Position numbers and translations under genes: made by a program. From assembly GCA_039025855.1 (NCBI GenBank), contig JBCCNL010000013.1, positions 9,275 through 73,274 on the forward strand: 64,000 nucleotides of DNA. The letters are read 5' to 3'. Source of the DNA: JBCCOW01 sp039025855 (GTDB lineage Bacteria > Planctomycetota > Phycisphaerae > Phycisphaerales > Phycisphaeraceae). Of this stretch, positions 24,186 to 33,787 are shown in pieces. Each line of letters begins with the position of its first letter. Position 1 is the stretch's first letter. The notes under the pieces were generated by a model. That model worked only from the letters and a program-made list of their open reading frames with translations. It did no database searches and was not told where the DNA came from.

Positions 24186-25663
24186 AGCCGATTGAAGCGG
24201 AGAATCAGGTGGCGCTGGGGATGGGGCGCTGCATGCGGCTGGCGATCAACGGGATGTCGTACCGGCTGTTCCGGTCGTTGGTGACGATCTCGATTTTGGC
24301 GTTGGCGGTGGCGTTTCTGGTGCACATGCTGGCGTACGGGTTGATCTCGTCGGGGGTGGAGCGGGAGGCGCGGGAGCGGTTGTCGGTGGACCGTCGGCCG
24401 GCGGAATTGTTGACGCGGCTGAATGGGCCGGATGTGAAGCCGGCGGTGGTCGAGGCGTTGGGTCGGGGGGATGAAGCACGGCTGTCGGAGTATCGGGTGT
24501 GGCTGGGGGATGACGGTGCGTTTGATGAGGCGGTGTCGACGGCAGGGGATGTGCGGGTGTTTGAGGCGTGGTTGGCGGCGCTCCCGGCGGCGGACCAGGC
24601 GGCGTTGACGGGGGGGCGGCAGGGGTTGGCGTTGTTTGAGTCGTTGACGGAGGCGGGATCGCGGGCGCGGCTGATTGAGCGGCTGGAGGCGTTGGGGCTG
24701 GGGCTGCCTTTGGGCGGGTCGGCGGGGGTGGACGCGTTGTTTGGTGAGCGGGTGACGGTGTTGCTGGGGGCGGTGGAGCGGATCACGGCGGGTCAGCGTG
24801 AAGCGATCGCGGGGCTGCGGGCGTCACTGGGTGGGGAGGACGCGGCGGTGTGGTTTTTGGGTGCGGAGAACGATGCGGCGGTGGAGTCGGCGGTTGAGGG
24901 GTCGGGGTATGCGATGGGTGGGTTGACGGTGGCGGAGGTGCGGGCGTTTGCGGGGCGGGCGCGGGACCTGGCGTGGCTGGACGAGGCGCTGCGGGATGGC
25001 GGGGTGCGGGGTGCGGCGGCGCGGCGGCTGCGGGTGCCGGCGGCGGAGGTGACCCGGGCGGAGGTGTTGGCGGGGATCGGGGATGCGGGGGATGCGGCGT
25101 GGCTGGTGGAGGCGTTGTCGGCGTCGGGGCTGGAGGGCGGGTCGGGGCTGGGTGCGGAGCGGTTGGCGGAGTTGGCGGGGCTGACGACCCGGAACGCGCG
25201 GCTGGAGGCGGTGTCGGGGGACGGTTCGGAGGCGGCGAGCGGCGGGTTTATGGGGTTGCCGGTGCGGACGCTTTGGCTGATCGGGCTTTCGTTTCTGGTG
25301 TGTGTGGTGGGGGTGGCGAACGCGATGCTGATGTCGGTGACCGAGCGGTTCACGGAGATCGCGACGATCAAGTGCCTGGGGGCGATGGACCGGTTCGTAA
25401 TGCTGATGTTTGTGTTTGAGGCGGCGATCCAGGGGGTGGTGGGCGGGGTGATCGGGGTGGTGCTGGGGTTGGTGTTGGCGGGGCTGCGGGGTCTGGTGGA
25501 CTACGGGACGCTGGTGGGGTTGGCGTGGGATCAGGCGGGGCTGGTGATTGTGTCGTCGGCGCTGGCGTTCGGGGTGGGGCTGGTGTTGGCGACGTTGGCG
25601 GCGGTGGGCCCGTCGTTTGTGGCGGCACGGTTGGCGCCGATGGAGGCGATGCGGGTTGAGTGA
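24182..25663 (+). CDS. FtsX-like ABC transporter permease
   Basis: A 493-residue MacB/LolC-type permease. The N-terminal TM (SLVTISILALAVAFLVHMLA, about 37-56) is followed by a soluble domain of about 290 residues, probably periplasmic, and then by three C-terminal TM segments: LWLIGLSFLVCVVGVANAML, the FtsX signature region VTERFTEIATIKCLGAMDRF, AIQGVVGGVIGVVLGLVLA and SSALAFGVGLVLATLAAVGP. It ends in APMEAMRVE, the usual FtsX C-terminus. It overlaps the PqqD-like gene by 4 bp and is followed by its likely ATPase at 25712. The large Ala-rich extracytoplasmic domain is unfamiliar. Confidence 0.88.
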   Translation: MKPIEAENQVALGMGRCMRLAINGMSYRLFRSLVTISILALAVAFLVHMLAYGLISSGVEREARERLSVDRRPAELLTRLNGPDVKPAVVEALGRGDEARLSEYRVWLGDDGAFDEAVSTAGDVRVFEAWLAALPAADQAALTGGRQGLALFESLTEAGSRARLIERLEALGLGLPLGGSAGVDALFGERVTVLLGAVERITAGQREAIAGLRASLGGEDAAVWFLGAENDAAVESAVEGSGYAMGGLTVAEVRAFAGRARDLAWLDEALRDGGVRGAAARRLRVPAAEVTRAEVLAGIGDAGDAAWLVEALSASGLEGGSGLGAERLAELAGLTTRNARLEAVSGDGSEAASGGFMGLPVRTLWLIGLSFLVCVVGVANAMLMSVTERFTEIATIKCLGAMDRFVMLMFVFEAAIQGVVGGVIGVVLGLVLAGLRGLVDYGTLVGLAWDQAGLVIVSSALAFGVGLVLATLAAVGPSFVAARLAPMEAMRVE

Positions 25664-25711
25664 TGTGCGGTGTCCGCTCTTTGGTGAGAGCGGCAGGCTG
25701 ATGGATGAACC

Positions 25712-26500
25712 ATGACGACTGAAGCGACGACAGATCAAACCTCGGGCAGCGCGGATCGGCCCTCTGCCGATCGACCGGTGATCATCCGGACGCTGGGGGT
25801 GAAGAAGGTGTATGGGGAGGGGGACGCGGCGACGCACGCGCTTCGGGGGGTAGACGCGGAGGTGTACCGGGGGGAGTTCATCTCGGTGATGGGGCCATCG
25901 GGCTCGGGGAAGAGCACGTTCTTCAACATGATCGGGGCGCTGGATTCGCCGAGCGCGGGGCGGATTTTGATTGATGAGGTGGATGTGGCACAGCTGTCGG
26001 CGTCGGAGTTGGCGTTCCTGCGGTGCCAGAAGATCGGGTACATCTTTCAGCAGTACAACCTGATCCGGTACATGACGGCGTTGGAGAACGTGACGGTGCC
26101 GATGGCGTTTGCGGGGGTGTCGCCGGAGGACGCGCGTCGGCGCGGGATGGAGCTGCTGGAGTTGGTGGGGCTGGAGGAGCGTTGGAGCCATCGGCCGATC
26201 GAGATGTCGGGGGGGCAGCAGCAGCGGGTGGCGATCGCGCGGTCGATGTGTAATTTGCCAATGATTTTGTTGGCGGACGAGCCGACGGCGAACCTGGATT
26301 TCAAGACGGGTCAGGACATCCTGGACATCTTGGTGCGGATCAACGCGGAGAAGGGCGTGACGATTGTGTGTTCAACGCATGACCACCGTTTGCTGGCGTT
26401 ATGCGACCGGATCATGTGGGTGCGTGACGGGGAGATTGAGCGGGTGGCAAGCAAGGACCAGATCAAGATCAAGCTGGGCAAGGTGGGGGGAGACCACTGA
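25712..26500 (+). CDS. LolD/MacB-type ABC transporter ATP-binding protein
   Basis: A 262-residue ATPase with Walker A GPSGSGKST (about residue 62), Q-loop FQQYNLIRYMTALENV, signature MSGGQQQRVAIARS, Walker B ILLADEPTANLDF and switch STHDHRLL. It is of the type that drives FtsX-fold permeases (LolCDE, MacB, FtsE). It lies 48 bp after the FtsX permease, and its last base overlaps the first base of the 1700-residue FtsX protein (TGATG junction), so it may serve both permeases. The N-terminal 25 residues are a Thr/Ser/Asp-rich extension. Confidence 0.93.
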   Translation: MTTEATTDQTSGSADRPSADRPVIIRTLGVKKVYGEGDAATHALRGVDAEVYRGEFISVMGPSGSGKSTFFNMIGALDSPSAGRILIDEVDVAQLSASELAFLRCQKIGYIFQQYNLIRYMTALENVTVPMAFAGVSPEDARRRGMELLELVGLEERWSHRPIEMSGGQQQRVAIARSMCNLPMILLADEPTANLDFKTGQDILDILVRINAEKGVTIVCSTHDHRLLALCDRIMWVRDGEIERVASKDQIKIKLGKVGGDH

Positions 26501-29500
26501 TGCGTGAATTGATGCGTGAATGGCTGAAGCGATCGGTTGTGATGCTGGGCGTGTTGTTCGGCGTGGTGATGGGTTTGGGGGTGCAGGGGCAGCCCGCGGA
26601 TGACGCGGTGTTTATGGAGGACCTTCGCGCGTTGACGGCGGGTCCGCACCGGTTGATCGGGAGCCCGGAAGGGCGTGCGGCGGGGGACTATATCAAGGGC
26701 CGGCTGGAGGCGGCGCTGGGGGGGAACGGTCGGGTGTTGGTGCAGGACGTGCCGGCGTGGCAGATGGTGGTGGAGGAGGCGGAGCTTCGGGTGGGCGGTC
26801 GGGTGGTGGCGGTGCAACCGATGCGGCCGAACTTGTTGGTGCCGGTGAGTACGCCGGCGGAGGGGTTGCGGGGGCCGGTGATTTATGCGGGGGAGGGGAC
26901 GCTGGAGGCGTATGGGGATCGTGACCCGGAGGGCGCGATTGTGGTGCTGGATTTCGGGAGCGGGGATGCGTGGGAGCGGGCGTTTGCGTTGGGTGCGAAG
27001 GCGGTGGTGTTTTTGCGGGATACCGAGTCGGGTGAGGTGTTTGCGTCGGAGCCGATGCATGCGCAGCTGCCGGTGAATCTGGTGCGGGTGTCGGTGGATG
27101 CCGGTGAGACGGGCGGGGTGGACTTGCGGTCGGATCACGCGGTGGGGACGTTGGCGGTGGCGTCGCGTTGGGAGCGGGTGGTGGGTCGGAACATTGTGGG
27201 GTTTGTGCCGGGGACGGGGCCGGTGTTGGATGCGGAGGATCGGGGTCAGGCGGAGGTGATGGTTTTGGGGGTGGCGTATGACAGTTATGGGCGGGTGCCG
27301 ACGCGGAGCCCGGGGGCGCGGGGTGCGGCGAACGCGGCGGCGTTGTTGTCGGCGGCGGAGCGGTTTGCGGCGGACCCTCCGGCGCGTGACACGGTGTTTG
27401 TGTTTTTCGATGGTCGAGCTCAGGCGCACGCGGGGGCTCGGCTGTTTTACGACGCGGTGCTGATGGGGCCGGCGCGGGACGCGCTGCTCCGGTCGCAGCA
27501 CGCGGCGGAGTACGAGAACCTGACGCGGATGCGCCGATTGCTGAGCGAGCAGGGGCTGCCGGCGTTGGGCATGGATTACGAGGACCCGGCGGACGACGTC
27601 GCGCGGGGTTATCTCAGTGAGGAGCTGCAGCGGACCGCGGAGTGGCGGGCGGCGGAGCTGAAGCGTCGGCGGGCGGACCTGTTGGTGTCGTTGTCGGTGG
27701 GTCAGGAGGAGCTTAGCGAGGCGGAGCAGGCGGCTCGTGAGGCGGAGGTGGACGACGTGCTGCAGCCGTTGATGAACGTGTGGGACGACGGCCTGCGGCG
27801 GGCGATGCACTACGGTCAGCTGGGGCCGTTGCTGGATGACGTGGAGGCGGGCGGGGGTCCGTATCTGGATGGGTTGGAGGTGATGGACAGGCCGGAGGGC
27901 GGGGATCGGTCGGCGCGGCTGGAGCGGTTCCGTGGGGCGCTGGTGGAGTTGAGGTCGTCGACGTTGGAGCGGTTTGAGGAACGGCTGGCGGAGTTGGCGG
28001 TGGTGCGGGCGTTGGACGACCAACGGGCGGGGCTGCGGGGGGTGATGCGGTCGGGCGAGGGGGCGTCGAGCGAGGCGAAGTGGGTGTCGGTGCATGTGGA
28101 CTTCAATCTGGGGGACGGGACCGAGCGGTTTGGTGTGGTGGCGGGTGGGGATACGCACACGACGCTGGGTCGGGAGCCGATCCGGGGTGCGGAGAACCCG
28201 GGGCTGTACAACCGGCTGTTGTCGGCGTTGTTGTCGGTGGCGGAGCCGATGGGTTTGGAGCGGTTGGAGGTGGAGACGCTTCGGGACGCGTCGCGTGGGG
28301 CGCGTTGGGTGCCGGTGCGTTACGCGGTGAGCGGGGACATCGCGGGGATGTTTGGGCTGCACAACCTGGCGGTGATGACGGGGTATGACGGGCTGATCCG
28401 AGAGGGTCAGCCGGGGGACACGCTTGAAGCGTTGGATGCGGGTCGGTTGTGGGGTCAGGCGGACGAGGCGATTGCGCTGCTGCGTGCGGTGGGGGAGGAG
28501 GCGCGGGCGGCGCCGGCGCGGGACTTCAGTGCGCGTTGGGGGTCGAAGGACACGGGGTGGGAGGGCGGTCGGTCGACGGGGAGTTATGTGGCGCTTCGGG
28601 TGATGGGGGGGTTGGCGGAGAACCGGCCGGCGTCGGGGGCGGTGGTGGCGGTGTGGCCGGCGATCTGGTCGGGGGCGGCGCTGCCGTCGTGGGCGTATCT
28701 GCAGCAGAACGATCTGCCGGGCTACGAGGGGGTGATCCTGACGGCGTCGAACACGGAGGGGCGTTACCCGTTGACGGCGTTGCATGTGGATGTGATGCGG
28801 GCGGTCGCGACGGTGGCGGCGCAGTTTGATGAGCGGGGACAGTTGGTGGCGATGTCGAGCCAGGAGAACCTGGGGCAGGGGTTCAATTCATCGATGCGGG
28901 TGGACCTGGCGTCGGGGCGGTCGTTTTATGTGGCGACGATCCCGAGTTATCCGGGCCGGATCACGCAGCTGACGGTGCTGAAGGCGACGTCGGAGACGGG
29001 GTATCGGCACAATCTGGTGCTGACGGGGCAGCTGGGTTTCTTGACGTCGTTCTTTGTGGCGGACCAGGTGATCGACCGGCTGGTGAAGGTGTTCCAGCCG
29101 ATGGGTCCGGTGGTGTTGGACACGCTGACGGGGGCGGGGGTGAGCCGGGACCGGACGGCGACGGGGTTCAATCTGTCGCGGTTTGAGGGGTCGACGGGTT
29201 GGCTGCCGCAGATGGCGCAGGACCTGCATGCGCTCAATGAGATCCGCCTGAAGACGCTGCGGGACAAGGGGGTGAGCAGCGCGTCGCTGGAGCGGTTGCA
29301 CGGGGCGGCGGAGAGCCGGCTGGCGGCGGCGCGTGAGGGATCGACGGTGGCGGCGCGGACGGCGGCGGCGCTTCAGTCGGCGGCGATTTCGCACCGGGTG
29401 TATCCGGAGCTTCGGTCGACGATGGACGATCTGGTGCGTGCGGTGGTGGTGCTGTTGTTGTTGGCGATCCCGTTCGCGTTTGCGATGGAGCGGTTGCTGG

Positions 29501-31602
29501 TGTGCGCGACGAGCATCTACGGGCGGATCGCGGGGTTCACGGTATTGTTCCTGCTGACGTTTGGGCTGCTGTATCTGATGCACCCGGGGTTTGCGATTGC
29601 TTCGACGCCGATCATTATTTTCCTGGCGTTTGCGATCTTGTTGTTGTCGGGGCTGGTGATCTACATCGTGGTGCGGAAGTTCCAGTCGGAGCTGAAGGTG
29701 TTGCAGGGTCGGGGGATCATGGTGCACGAGCAGGAGGGGTCGCAGGTCGGGACGATGCTGGCGGCGGTGGGGATGGGGATGAGCACGATGCGGCGGAGGC
29801 CGACGCGGACAACGCTGACAGCGGTGACGGTGGTGATGCTGACGTTCACGATCCTGAGCTTCGCGAGCTTCAGTGTGGACGTGGGGGTTCGGGAGACGAA
29901 CCAGGGGCCGGTGGTGGCGTCGATGCCGGAGTCGGTGTTGGTGCGGAACCTGGATTACTCGGCGTTGGAGCCGGGGGTGTTGGACCTGGTGTATGGGTTG
30001 GTGCCGGGCGAGGGTGGGTTGTTGTCGCCGACGTATTGGCTGGTGGGCAAGAACCCGCAGCAGCAGGCGGAGTTTCCGGTGGCGGCGGGGGATGCGGCGG
30101 AGCAGGTGAATGCGGTGAAGGGGGTGGACCCGGCGGTTTTGGAGCGTTGGCCGGCGTTGGCGGCGGCGTTGGGTGCGGGTGAGGATGTGGGGGCGTTTGC
30201 GGATCGGCTGCGTGCGGGGGGGGTGTTGCTGCCGTTGGAGGTGGCGACGCAGTTGGGGCTGGAGCCGGGGGATGAGGTGCGGTTGGCGGGGCGGTCGGCG
30301 ACGTATCTGGGGCCGATCCAGGAGCGGGAGTTGCAGCTGCTTCGTGAGGTGGACGAGGGGTCGGTGCTGCCGGTGGACTTTACGGAGTCGTCTTCGGAGG
30401 AGGCGGGCGGGGGCGGCGGCGGTGACGACGAGTCGCTGCTGGTGTCGGAGGTTCAGAAGGATTACGTGTTTTTGTCGCCGGCGGCGGTGGCGATCGCGGG
30501 GAACGGTTGGGTGCGTGAGGCGGGGGGCGAGCTGCACACGGTGTCGGTGTATCCGGCGGCGGGTCAGGACCCGCTGGAGGTGGGGCGAGAGGCGGCGAAG
30601 ATGCTGGTCATGCCGGCGTGGGCACCGGCGCCGGACGGGGTGCGTCGGATGTTGTTGACGCGGCTGACGTCGGTGTCGGGGGGAGTGCAGCTTTTGGTGC
30701 CGTTGCTGCTGGGCGGGCTGATTATTTTCGGGACGCTGCTGGGTTCGATCCAGGACCGGGAGAAGGAGATCTACACGTTCTCGGCGTTGGGTCTGTCGCC
30801 GTTCCATGTGGGGCTGCTGTTCTTCGCGGAGGCGACGGTGTATGCGGTGGTGGGCGGGATGGGGGGGCAGCTTTTGGCACAGGGGGTGGCGCAGGTGGCG
30901 GCGGTGTTGGCGTCGGCGGGGCTGATCGATCCGGTGAGCATCAACTACAGCTCGACGAACTCGCTGTTCGCGATCGGGGTGGTGATGCTGACGGTGATTG
31001 TGTCGGCGATCTACCCGGCGCTGCGGGCGAGCAAGTCGGCGAACCCGGGGCTGGCGCGGAGCTGGCAGCTGCCGAAGCCGGAGGGCGATGTGCTGAGTTT
31101 GACGTTCCCGTTCACGGTGTCGGCGTATGACATGACAGGGGTGGCGTCGTTCCTGGCGGAGCACTTTGAGCGTCACGACGACCCGGGGCTGGGGGCGTTT
31201 GCGGCGTCGGAGGTTGAGGTCTTCCGGGACGACGAGGATCGGCTTGGGGTGACGGGCTTGTTTGCGCTGTCGCCGTTCGACCTGGGGGTTACGCAGACGA
31301 TGCGGCTGACGGCGATCCCTTCGGAGATTCCCGGGGTGGACGAGGTGTCGATCACGTGTAAGCGGCTGTCGGGGTCGGCGGGGGACTGGTACCGGACGAA
31401 CAAGACGTTCATGAAGGACCTGCGGAAGCAGTTCCTGCTTTGGCGGACGCTGCCGCACGAGACGATCGAGGGGTACCGGCTGCAGACGTTGCAGAAGTTG
31501 GGCGGGGGTACGGGGTCGCCGTCGAGCGTTTCGGCGGGCGATTCGGGGGGCGATGTGGGGCCGGCCGATCCGCCGGCGGGGGTGATGCCGAGCCCGGCGT
31601 AG
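26500..31602 (+). CDS. Giant FtsX-type permease with an apparently inactive M28-peptidase-like extracytoplasmic domain
   Basis: 1700 residues. An N-terminal hydrophobic segment (VVMLGVLFGVVMGLGVQG) is followed by a region like M28 aminopeptidases with a protease-associated insert: HRLIGSPEGRAAGDYIKGRL at about 50, PA-like GPVIYAGEGT onward, and the M28 core at about 255-310. The metal ligands are missing: VAYDSYGR where HxD is expected, GARGAANAAALL where GAxDNASG is expected, and FFDGRAQAHAGARLFYD where EE is expected. Near residues 980-1060 there are three TM helices, then a FtsX-like N-half (RTTLTAVTVVMLTFTILSF), a second soluble domain, and C-terminal TMs near 1395-1520 ending in IYPALRASKSANPG. 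A cytoplasmic tail of 180 residues follows. Export or peptide sensing is plausible; the substrate is unknown. Confidence 0.8.
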   Translation: MRELMREWLKRSVVMLGVLFGVVMGLGVQGQPADDAVFMEDLRALTAGPHRLIGSPEGRAAGDYIKGRLEAALGGNGRVLVQDVPAWQMVVEEAELRVGGRVVAVQPMRPNLLVPVSTPAEGLRGPVIYAGEGTLEAYGDRDPEGAIVVLDFGSGDAWERAFALGAKAVVFLRDTESGEVFASEPMHAQLPVNLVRVSVDAGETGGVDLRSDHAVGTLAVASRWERVVGRNIVGFVPGTGPVLDAEDRGQAEVMVLGVAYDSYGRVPTRSPGARGAANAAALLSAAERFAADPPARDTVFVFFDGRAQAHAGARLFYDAVLMGPARDALLRSQHAAEYENLTRMRRLLSEQGLPALGMDYEDPADDVARGYLSEELQRTAEWRAAELKRRRADLLVSLSVGQEELSEAEQAAREAEVDDVLQPLMNVWDDGLRRAMHYGQLGPLLDDVEAGGGPYLDGLEVMDRPEGGDRSARLERFRGALVELRSSTLERFEERLAELAVVRALDDQRAGLRGVMRSGEGASSEAKWVSVHVDFNLGDGTERFGVVAGGDTHTTLGREPIRGAENPGLYNRLLSALLSVAEPMGLERLEVETLRDASRGARWVPVRYAVSGDIAGMFGLHNLAVMTGYDGLIREGQPGDTLEALDAGRLWGQADEAIALLRAVGEEARAAPARDFSARWGSKDTGWEGGRSTGSYVALRVMGGLAENRPASGAVVAVWPAIWSGAALPSWAYLQQNDLPGYEGVILTASNTEGRYPLTALHVDVMRAVATVAAQFDERGQLVAMSSQENLGQGFNSSMRVDLASGRSFYVATIPSYPGRITQLTVLKATSETGYRHNLVLTGQLGFLTSFFVADQVIDRLVKVFQPMGPVVLDTLTGAGVSRDRTATGFNLSRFEGSTGWLPQMAQDLHALNEIRLKTLRDKGVSSASLERLHGAAESRLAAAREGSTVAARTAAALQSAAISHRVYPELRSTMDDLVRAVVVLLLLAIPFAFAMERLLVCATSIYGRIAGFTVLFLLTFGLLYLMHPGFAIASTPIIIFLAFAILLLSGLVIYIVVRKFQSELKVLQGRGIMVHEQEGSQVGTMLAAVGMGMSTMRRRPTRTTLTAVTVVMLTFTILSFASFSVDVGVRETNQGPVVASMPESVLVRNLDYSALEPGVLDLVYGLVPGEGGLLSPTYWLVGKNPQQQAEFPVAAGDAAEQVNAVKGVDPAVLERWPALAAALGAGEDVGAFADRLRAGGVLLPLEVATQLGLEPGDEVRLAGRSATYLGPIQERELQLLREVDEGSVLPVDFTESSSEEAGGGGGGDDESLLVSEVQKDYVFLSPAAVAIAGNGWVREAGGELHTVSVYPAAGQDPLEVGREAAKMLVMPAWAPAPDGVRRMLLTRLTSVSGGVQLLVPLLLGGLIIFGTLLGSIQDREKEIYTFSALGLSPFHVGLLFFAEATVYAVVGGMGGQLLAQGVAQVAAVLASAGLIDPVSINYSSTNSLFAIGVVMLTVIVSAIYPALRASKSANPGLARSWQLPKPEGDVLSLTFPFTVSAYDMTGVASFLAEHFERHDDPGLGAFAASEVEVFRDDEDRLGVTGLFALSPFDLGVTQTMRLTAIPSEIPGVDEVSITCKRLSGSAGDWYRTNKTFMKDLRKQFLLWRTLPHETIEGYRLQTLQKLGGGTGSPSSVSAGDSGGDVGPADPPAGVMPSPA

Positions 31603-31652
31603 GGCGGCCCGTTAGACTCCGGCCCGAGCCGGGAACGACCAGTTAGGAACCG

Positions 31653-33755
31653 ATGCGCAAGCTGTTTTCAAGATCTAAGACGGGGCGGGTGGACAAGGAG
31701 CTCGAGGAGTTCCGTTCGCTGATGGAGCCGCCGTCGACGTTCGAGGACGGGTTCAGCTGGATCGCGTTTTTCGGGGCGTTGTTTGTGGCGATCCTGATGG
31801 TGCCGGGGTCGATCTACATGACGCTGTTGGCGGGGGCGGCGATCGGGCCGGCGGCGCAGTGGGTGACGCTGATTTTGTTTATCGAGGTGGCTCGGCGGGC
31901 GAACAAGTCGCTGAAGAACGCGGAGATCTTCACGCTGTTCTATATCGCCGGGGCGATCATGGTCACGGCGTCGCAGCTGCAGGGCGGGTTCCACGGGGGG
32001 CTGGGCGCGCTGTGGAGCCAGTTTTATGTGCAGTCGGACGCGGCGAACGCGGCGGGGATTGCGCGGGAGGTGCCGGACTGGGTGGCGCCGCAGGACCCGA
32101 ACGTGTTGGGTCAGCGGTCGCTGCTGATGTGGGAGTGGCTGCCGGCGTTGGGCTTGATCGCGTTCACGATGGTGATCGGGCGGATCGACAACATGATTCT
32201 GGGGTATGGGTTGTTCCGGCTGACGTCGGACATCGAGAAGCTGCCGTTCCCGATGGCGCCGGTGGGGGCGCAGGGGATTCTGGCGTTGTCGGAGGAGCAG
32301 GCGGAGGAGTCGGGGAAGAAGGCGAAGCCGGAGGACGTGTCGGGCGGTGAGGACGGGAAGAAGCCTGGCGCGATGAACTGGCGTTGGCGGGTGTTTTCGA
32401 TCGGGTCGGTGATGGGGCTGGTGTTCGGTCTGGTGTATATCGGGTTGCCGACGATCACGGGGGCGCTGCTGAATCAGCCGATCACGATCCTGCCGATCCC
32501 GTTTATCGACTTCACGCAGGACGTGGGGAACACGGCGCTGAAGGCGGTGGCGGTGGCGATCTCGCTGAACCTGGGGATGGTGATCCTGGGGATGGTGCTG
32601 CCGTACTGGGCGATGGTGGGGACGTTCATCGGGCTGATCATCACGTTTATCGCGAACCCGATCCTGTACGACCAGGGCGTGCTGTCGAGCTGGACCGAGG
32701 GCGACAACCTGCAGCAGACGTTTTACAAGAACAACGTCGACTTCTACTTCAGCTTCTCGATCGGGGTGGCGTTGGCGATCGCGGGTGCGGGGTTTGTGTC
32801 GGTGACCCGGGCTTACCTCGCGGCGAAGGCCAAGGCGGCGATGGAGCACCACGATCTGAAGGACTCGGACTTCGGCGTGCCCGAGGGTCGGGGTGACATC
32901 AAGTGGTGGCTGATTGTTTTGGTGTACGTGGTGTCGTCGGCGTTGTACATCGGGGTGAGCGCGTGGCTGCTGTACATCAGCGACAACGGTGTGGTGTACC
33001 TGCCCGTGATCGGGGTGATGGTGTTTTATGCGTTGGTGTACACGCCGATCATCAGCTACGTGACCGCCCGTCTGGAGGGTATTGCGGGCGAGGTGATCAA
33101 CATCCCGTTCGTGAAAGAGGCGTCGTTCATCCTGTCGGGCTACAACGGCGTAGCGGTGTGGTTCCTGCCTGTGCCGCTGCACAACTACGGGTCGATGACG
33201 GTGTTCTATCGGCAGTGCGAACTGACGGGGACGAAGTTCAAGTCGATCTGGAAGTCGGAGCTGTTGCTGACGCCGATCATCCTGGTGGGGTCGCTGGGGT
33301 TTGCGCACTTCATCTGGGGGCTGGGCGCGGTGCCGGGGCCGCAGTACCCGTTTGCACAGGAATGGTGGGAGGTGACGGCCGAGCAGCAGAGTCTGGTGTT
33401 CAGCTCGACACTGGGCGGTTTCACGGTGTTTGAGGAGGCTTTTGATCCGGCGTACATCGCGTGGGGGTTGGGGATCGGGGCGGTGGTGTTCGCGGGGATG
33501 GCGTGGCTGGGTGCGCCGACGTTTTTGGTGTATGGCGTGGTGCGGGGATTGAACCAGACGCTGCCGTATGTGGTGGTGCCGCAGTTCATCGGGGCGTTGT
33601 TAGGCCGGTACTACTTCCAGAAGCGGTTGGGGCTGATGTGGCGGCAGTACATCCCGGTGGTGTTCGCCGGGTTCTCTTGTGGGTTTGGCTTGATCGGGAC
33701 GCTGGGCATCGGGTTCACGTTCCTGGCCAAGTCGGTGTTTAAGCTGCCTTATTGA
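31653..33755 (+). CDS. OPT-family-like peptide/metallophore transporter homologue
   Basis: A 700-residue membrane protein with an acidic cytoplasmic N-terminus and at least twelve hydrophobic segments, beginning WIAFFGALFVAILMVPGSIY. Typical OPT-superfamily stretches are visible, such as KLPFPMAPVGAQGILALSEE, PYWAMVGTFIGLIITFIANP and ITARL-like regions (YVTARLEGIAGEVINIPFVK). It resembles the planctomycete DUF6784/DUF6785-type proteins and may form a pair with the product of the gene at 20148. TTAGGAA 6 nt before ATG 31653 is the ribosome site. The gene at 33788 follows closely. The substrate is not deducible. Confidence 0.8.
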   Translation: MRKLFSRSKTGRVDKELEEFRSLMEPPSTFEDGFSWIAFFGALFVAILMVPGSIYMTLLAGAAIGPAAQWVTLILFIEVARRANKSLKNAEIFTLFYIAGAIMVTASQLQGGFHGGLGALWSQFYVQSDAANAAGIAREVPDWVAPQDPNVLGQRSLLMWEWLPALGLIAFTMVIGRIDNMILGYGLFRLTSDIEKLPFPMAPVGAQGILALSEEQAEESGKKAKPEDVSGGEDGKKPGAMNWRWRVFSIGSVMGLVFGLVYIGLPTITGALLNQPITILPIPFIDFTQDVGNTALKAVAVAISLNLGMVILGMVLPYWAMVGTFIGLIITFIANPILYDQGVLSSWTEGDNLQQTFYKNNVDFYFSFSIGVALAIAGAGFVSVTRAYLAAKAKAAMEHHDLKDSDFGVPEGRGDIKWWLIVLVYVVSSALYIGVSAWLLYISDNGVVYLPVIGVMVFYALVYTPIISYVTARLEGIAGEVINIPFVKEASFILSGYNGVAVWFLPVPLHNYGSMTVFYRQCELTGTKFKSIWKSELLLTPIILVGSLGFAHFIWGLGAVPGPQYPFAQEWWEVTAEQQSLVFSSTLGGFTVFEEAFDPAYIAWGLGIGAVVFAGMAWLGAPTFLVYGVVRGLNQTLPYVVVPQFIGALLGRYYFQKRLGLMWRQYIPVVFAGFSCGFGLIGTLGIGFTFLAKSVFKLPY

Positions 33756-33787
33756 GGTTTGTTGATGCTGGTTTCAGGAAGAGAGCG

